A stretch of 6,881 nt of DNA from Lysobacterales bacterium (GTDB lineage: Bacteria; Pseudomonadota; Gammaproteobacteria; Xanthomonadales; SZUA-36), in the NCBI GenBank assembly GCA_026196445.1, contig JAPHTE010000091.1, positions 1 through 6,881 on the forward strand. Reading direction: 5' to 3'. The notes beneath the pieces are model-generated. The model was not told the DNA's origin and ran no database searches. It saw only the letters and a list, made by a program, of their open reading frames with translations. Below are positions 4,921-6,881 of this stretch, in pieces; position 1 is the first letter of the stretch; each line of letters opens with the position of its first letter. The translations under genes and the position numbers were made by a program.

Positions 4921-5886
4921 TCAAGCTGTCTTGTCCTTCTGCTCTTCGAGCCAGCGCTCGGCATCCAGCGCAGCCATGCAGCCAAAGCCCGCCGAGGTGA
5001 CTGCCTGGCGGTAAACGCTGTCGGTGACATCCCCTGCGGCAAAAACGCCCGGAACGCTGGTCATCGTAGCCAGGCCCTTGCTGCCGCCACGGATCAGGAT
5101 GTAGCCGCCATCCATGTCAAGCTGGCCCCGGAAAATCTCGGTGTTCGGGTTATGACCGATTGCGATGAATACGCCGTCAATGTCAATTTCAGTGAGTTTC
5201 CCTGTTTGCGCGTGCTTCAACCTGGCGCCGGTGACGCCGGCATCATCACCCAGTACCTCATCCAGATTATGGTCCCACATGATTTTTACATTGCCGCTAT
5301 TTTCTTTTGCGAACAGCCGGTCCTGCAGAATCTTCTCGGCCCGCAATTCATCTCTGCGATGCACCACGATCACTTGGGAGGCGATATTGGACAGGTACAG
5401 CGCTTCCTCAACCGCTGTATTGCCGCCGCCGATGACGGCCACTTTGCGGTCACGATAAAAGAAACCGTCACAGGTGGCGCAGGCTGACACGCCCCGGCCC
5501 ATGTAGGCCTCTTCGGAAGGCAATCCCAGGTAGCGGGCGCTGGCGCCGGTGGCGATGACCATGGCATCACAGCTGTACTTGCCCGAATCACCCTCGAGCA
5601 CGAATGGATATTCATCGAGATTGACGGTGTGGATGTGGTCAAAAATGATCTCGGTATCAAATCGTTCCGCCTGGGCCAGCATCTTCTGCATCAACTCCGG
5701 GCCCTGTACACCTTCAGCTTCGCCAGGCCAGTTGTCGACATCGGTGGTGGTAGTCAATTGCCCGCCTTGCTGGATACCGGTGACGATGGCGGGTGCAAGG
5801 TTGGCACGCGCGGCATAGATCGCCGCGGTGTAGCCGGCCGGGCCGGAACCGACAATCAACAGACGGTGGTGTTTGATATCGCTCAT
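4921..5886 (-). CDS. trxB: Thioredoxin reductase (NADPH)
   Basis: 321 residues, full length. A FAD flavoenzyme that passes electrons from NADPH to thioredoxin in the cytoplasm. It shows the FAD motif GSGPAG (13-18), GGQLTTTTDVDNWPG (41-55), ATG (112-114), the redox-active CATC (Cys136, Cys139), the NADPH motif GGGNTA (153-158), HRRD (175-178) and the second FAD motif GVFAAGD (280-286), followed by RQA (293-295). The ATG is preceded by GGAG (5897-5894) at 7 bp. It is the first gene of a trxB-aat pair and is divergent from ftsK. A perfect 10-bp palindrome TCCACGTGGA (5919-5928) lies in its upstream region and might be a regulator site; no convincing -35/-10 pair was found for trxB. Confidence 0.98.
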   Translation of the reverse strand: MSDIKHHRLLIVGSGPAGYTAAIYAARANLAPAIVTGIQQGGQLTTTTDVDNWPGEAEGVQGPELMQKMLAQAERFDTEIIFDHIHTVNLDEYPFVLEGDSGKYSCDAMVIATGASARYLGLPSEEAYMGRGVSACATCDGFFYRDRKVAVIGGGNTAVEEALYLSNIASQVIVVHRRDELRAEKILQDRLFAKENSGNVKIMWDHNLDEVLGDDAGVTGARLKHAQTGKLTEIDIDGVFIAIGHNPNTEIFRGQLDMDGGYILIRGGSKGLATMTSVPGVFAAGDVTDSVYRQAVTSAGFGCMAALDAERWLEEQKDKTA

Positions 5887-6029
5887 GTATGTGCTCCGTT
5901 ATAATTTGCAGACACCCTTCCACGTGGACACGACGCGAATGACGCCGGAAGAATGCGCTTCCCAGTTTCCAGTTTGAGGCTGAATGGGCAAGTTCAAGTG
6001 CGTTATTCTAACCGATCATGCCGTATGGC

Positions 6030-6057
6030 TTGAATTGTCGTGGCTAAAGGTTAATAT
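6030..6057 (+). promoter_or_regulatory. Candidate sigma-70 promoter for ftsK
   Basis: TTGAAT (6030-6035) and TAATAT (6052-6057) are separated by 16 bp, in the intergenic region facing ftsK. The predicted start is near 6064, giving a leader of about 65 nt. That leader contains an 8-bp perfect inverted repeat, GTTTATTT (6073-6080) and AAATAAAC (6104-6111), ending six bases before the ftsK Shine-Dalgarno. Confidence 0.5.
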
Positions 6058-6129
6058 AGGCATGGTCCTGGCGTTTATTTAACTTCAAATAGAACAACTT
6101 AAGAAATAAACCTGATAAGGCAGATAAAT

Positions 6130-6881
6130 TTGGCGCAAGCACGCAAAAAAGCCGTTAAAAAGGCCGGTACGCCATCGAGGCTGACCCGTCACCTGAAAGA
6201 GAGCGCGTTTTTGCTTTCAATCCTCGTCGCGGTCTATATCGTAGCCTGTCTCGCTACCTACGATCCAACCGATCCGGGGCCTTTCAACTCGACCAATTCC
6301 GACCATGTCCAGAACGCCGGGCGTATCCTCGGGGCCTGGATAGCGGACGCCCTGCTGGGTTTGACGGGCTACATCGCCTACCTTTTTCCGCTGATCGTCG
6401 TATACGGCGGATGGCGCACCTGGAGTAACCGCACACCGGCGTCCGAGACCCGCGTGATGGAAGCATTGGCGATGATCACCGGTCTGGCCCTGTTCCTGAT
6501 GGCTTCTACGGGATTGTCGTACATGCACCTGATGCCGCCTGCCGGCACCATGCCGGCCGGCGGAGGCGGCGTGGTCGGTGACGTGATCGCAACGCCGTTG
6601 CGGGAGATCACGGGTCTGCTTGGCTCGACACTATTTCTGTTTGCCATGACCCTGGTGGGTATTACGCTGTTTACAGGGCTGTCCTGGTTCCACGTCATGG
6701 ACGTCACGGGCCGTATAACGCTGAACCTGGTTGATTGGGTGGTCGGCAGCATCGTCAGTTTGCGTGATTGGTTCGCGGGTCGCAGGGCGCGCGCCAAACG
6801 CGACGAGGTGCGCAAGACCGACCAGGTAAGACGCAAGGGCCGGCAGGCGCCAAAAATCGAACCGCAGATATCAATCCCGGA
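6130..6881 (+). CDS. ftsK: DNA translocase FtsK, N-terminal membrane part (cut by window edge)
   Basis: The first 250 codons are present. FtsK anchors at the division septum through its N-terminus and pumps DNA with its C-terminal motor, helping resolve chromosome dimers at dif; only the anchor is visible. After a basic start (ARKKAVKKAG, 4-13) four membrane helices lie at about 25-43, 74-95, 112-131 and 160-184. Signature wording matches Pseudomonas and enteric FtsK: TYDPTDPGP (43-51), VQNAGRILGAWIAD (60-73), LFTGLSWFHVMDVTG (180-194). The basic, hydrophilic linker begins at about 205. The TTG start is chosen because an in-frame TAA lies at 6100-6102, no ATG or GTG follows it, and AAGG (6117-6120) sits 9 bp ahead. 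The motor and gamma domains lie beyond the window. Confidence 0.93.
   Translation, partial: MAQARKKAVKKAGTPSRLTRHLKESAFLLSILVAVYIVACLATYDPTDPGPFNSTNSDHVQNAGRILGAWIADALLGLTGYIAYLFPLIVVYGGWRTWSNRTPASETRVMEALAMITGLALFLMASTGLSYMHLMPPAGTMPAGGGGVVGDVIATPLREITGLLGSTLFLFAMTLVGITLFTGLSWFHVMDVTGRITLNLVDWVVGSIVSLRDWFAGRRARAKRDEVRKTDQVRRKGRQAPKIEPQISIP

Noticed and set aside
4920..5042. N-terminal extension of aat to the ATG at 5042
   Set aside because: It overlaps the conserved C-terminus of trxB and reads as low-complexity sequence; the GTG at 4919 gives the family's normal N-terminus and length.
5873..5905. TTGATA and a perfect TATAAT (5900-5905) on the plus strand as the ftsK promoter
   Set aside because: The spacing is 21 bp, outside the usual range, and it overlaps the trxB start; the 6030-6057 pair is better spaced.
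6217..6836. Minus-strand frames opposite ftsK
   Set aside because: The plus strand encodes clear FtsK membrane helices and signature segments; the opposite frames have no family features.

Overview
The window looks like chromosomal DNA of a gammaproteobacterium. IbpA-type Hsp20, PlsC, TrxB, Aat and the FtsK N-terminus are all recognisable by their family motifs, and the divergent ftsK / trxB-aat arrangement is typical of that class. The FtsK and IbpA sequences resemble Pseudomonas and enteric homologues, but I cannot name a genus. No tRNA, rRNA, CRISPR array or phage gene is visible.

Layout: 1-165 is the 3' end of a Gre-factor gene (probably greB). A 265-bp non-coding element with 31-bp terminal inverted repeats (MITE-like) begins on the last base of its stop codon and runs to 429. 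A second, unrelated stem-loop repeat of about 97 bp follows at 474-570, then roughly 200 bp of gene-free DNA. Next is a heat-shock unit: a sigma-32-type promoter (780-807), an 89-nt leader that folds like a ROSE RNA thermometer (816-904), ibpA (905-1378) and a strong intrinsic terminator (1421-1455).

Three co-directional genes follow: plsC (1600-2343), a rhomboid intramembrane protease (2347-3117, three bases after plsC) and a membrane-anchored SRPBCC plus GyrI-like fusion protein (3173-4210, TTG start). They are probably one transcript. All three products are expected at or in the inner membrane, but no pathway linking them is known to me. On the minus strand, trxB (5886-4921) and aat (4919-4221) form a tight pair that converges on the fusion gene with only 10 bp between stop codons. 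ftsK (from 6130, TTG start, cut by the window edge) diverges from trxB across a 243-bp intergenic region holding a plausible sigma-70 promoter.

Most coding content is conserved housekeeping. The interesting parts are the non-coding 165-904 stretch, with two compact palindromic repeats and a two-level (transcriptional plus RNA-thermometer) heat control of ibpA, and the little-described SRPBCC-GyrI fusion next to a rhomboid protease. I found no clear evidence of an entirely new multi-gene system.
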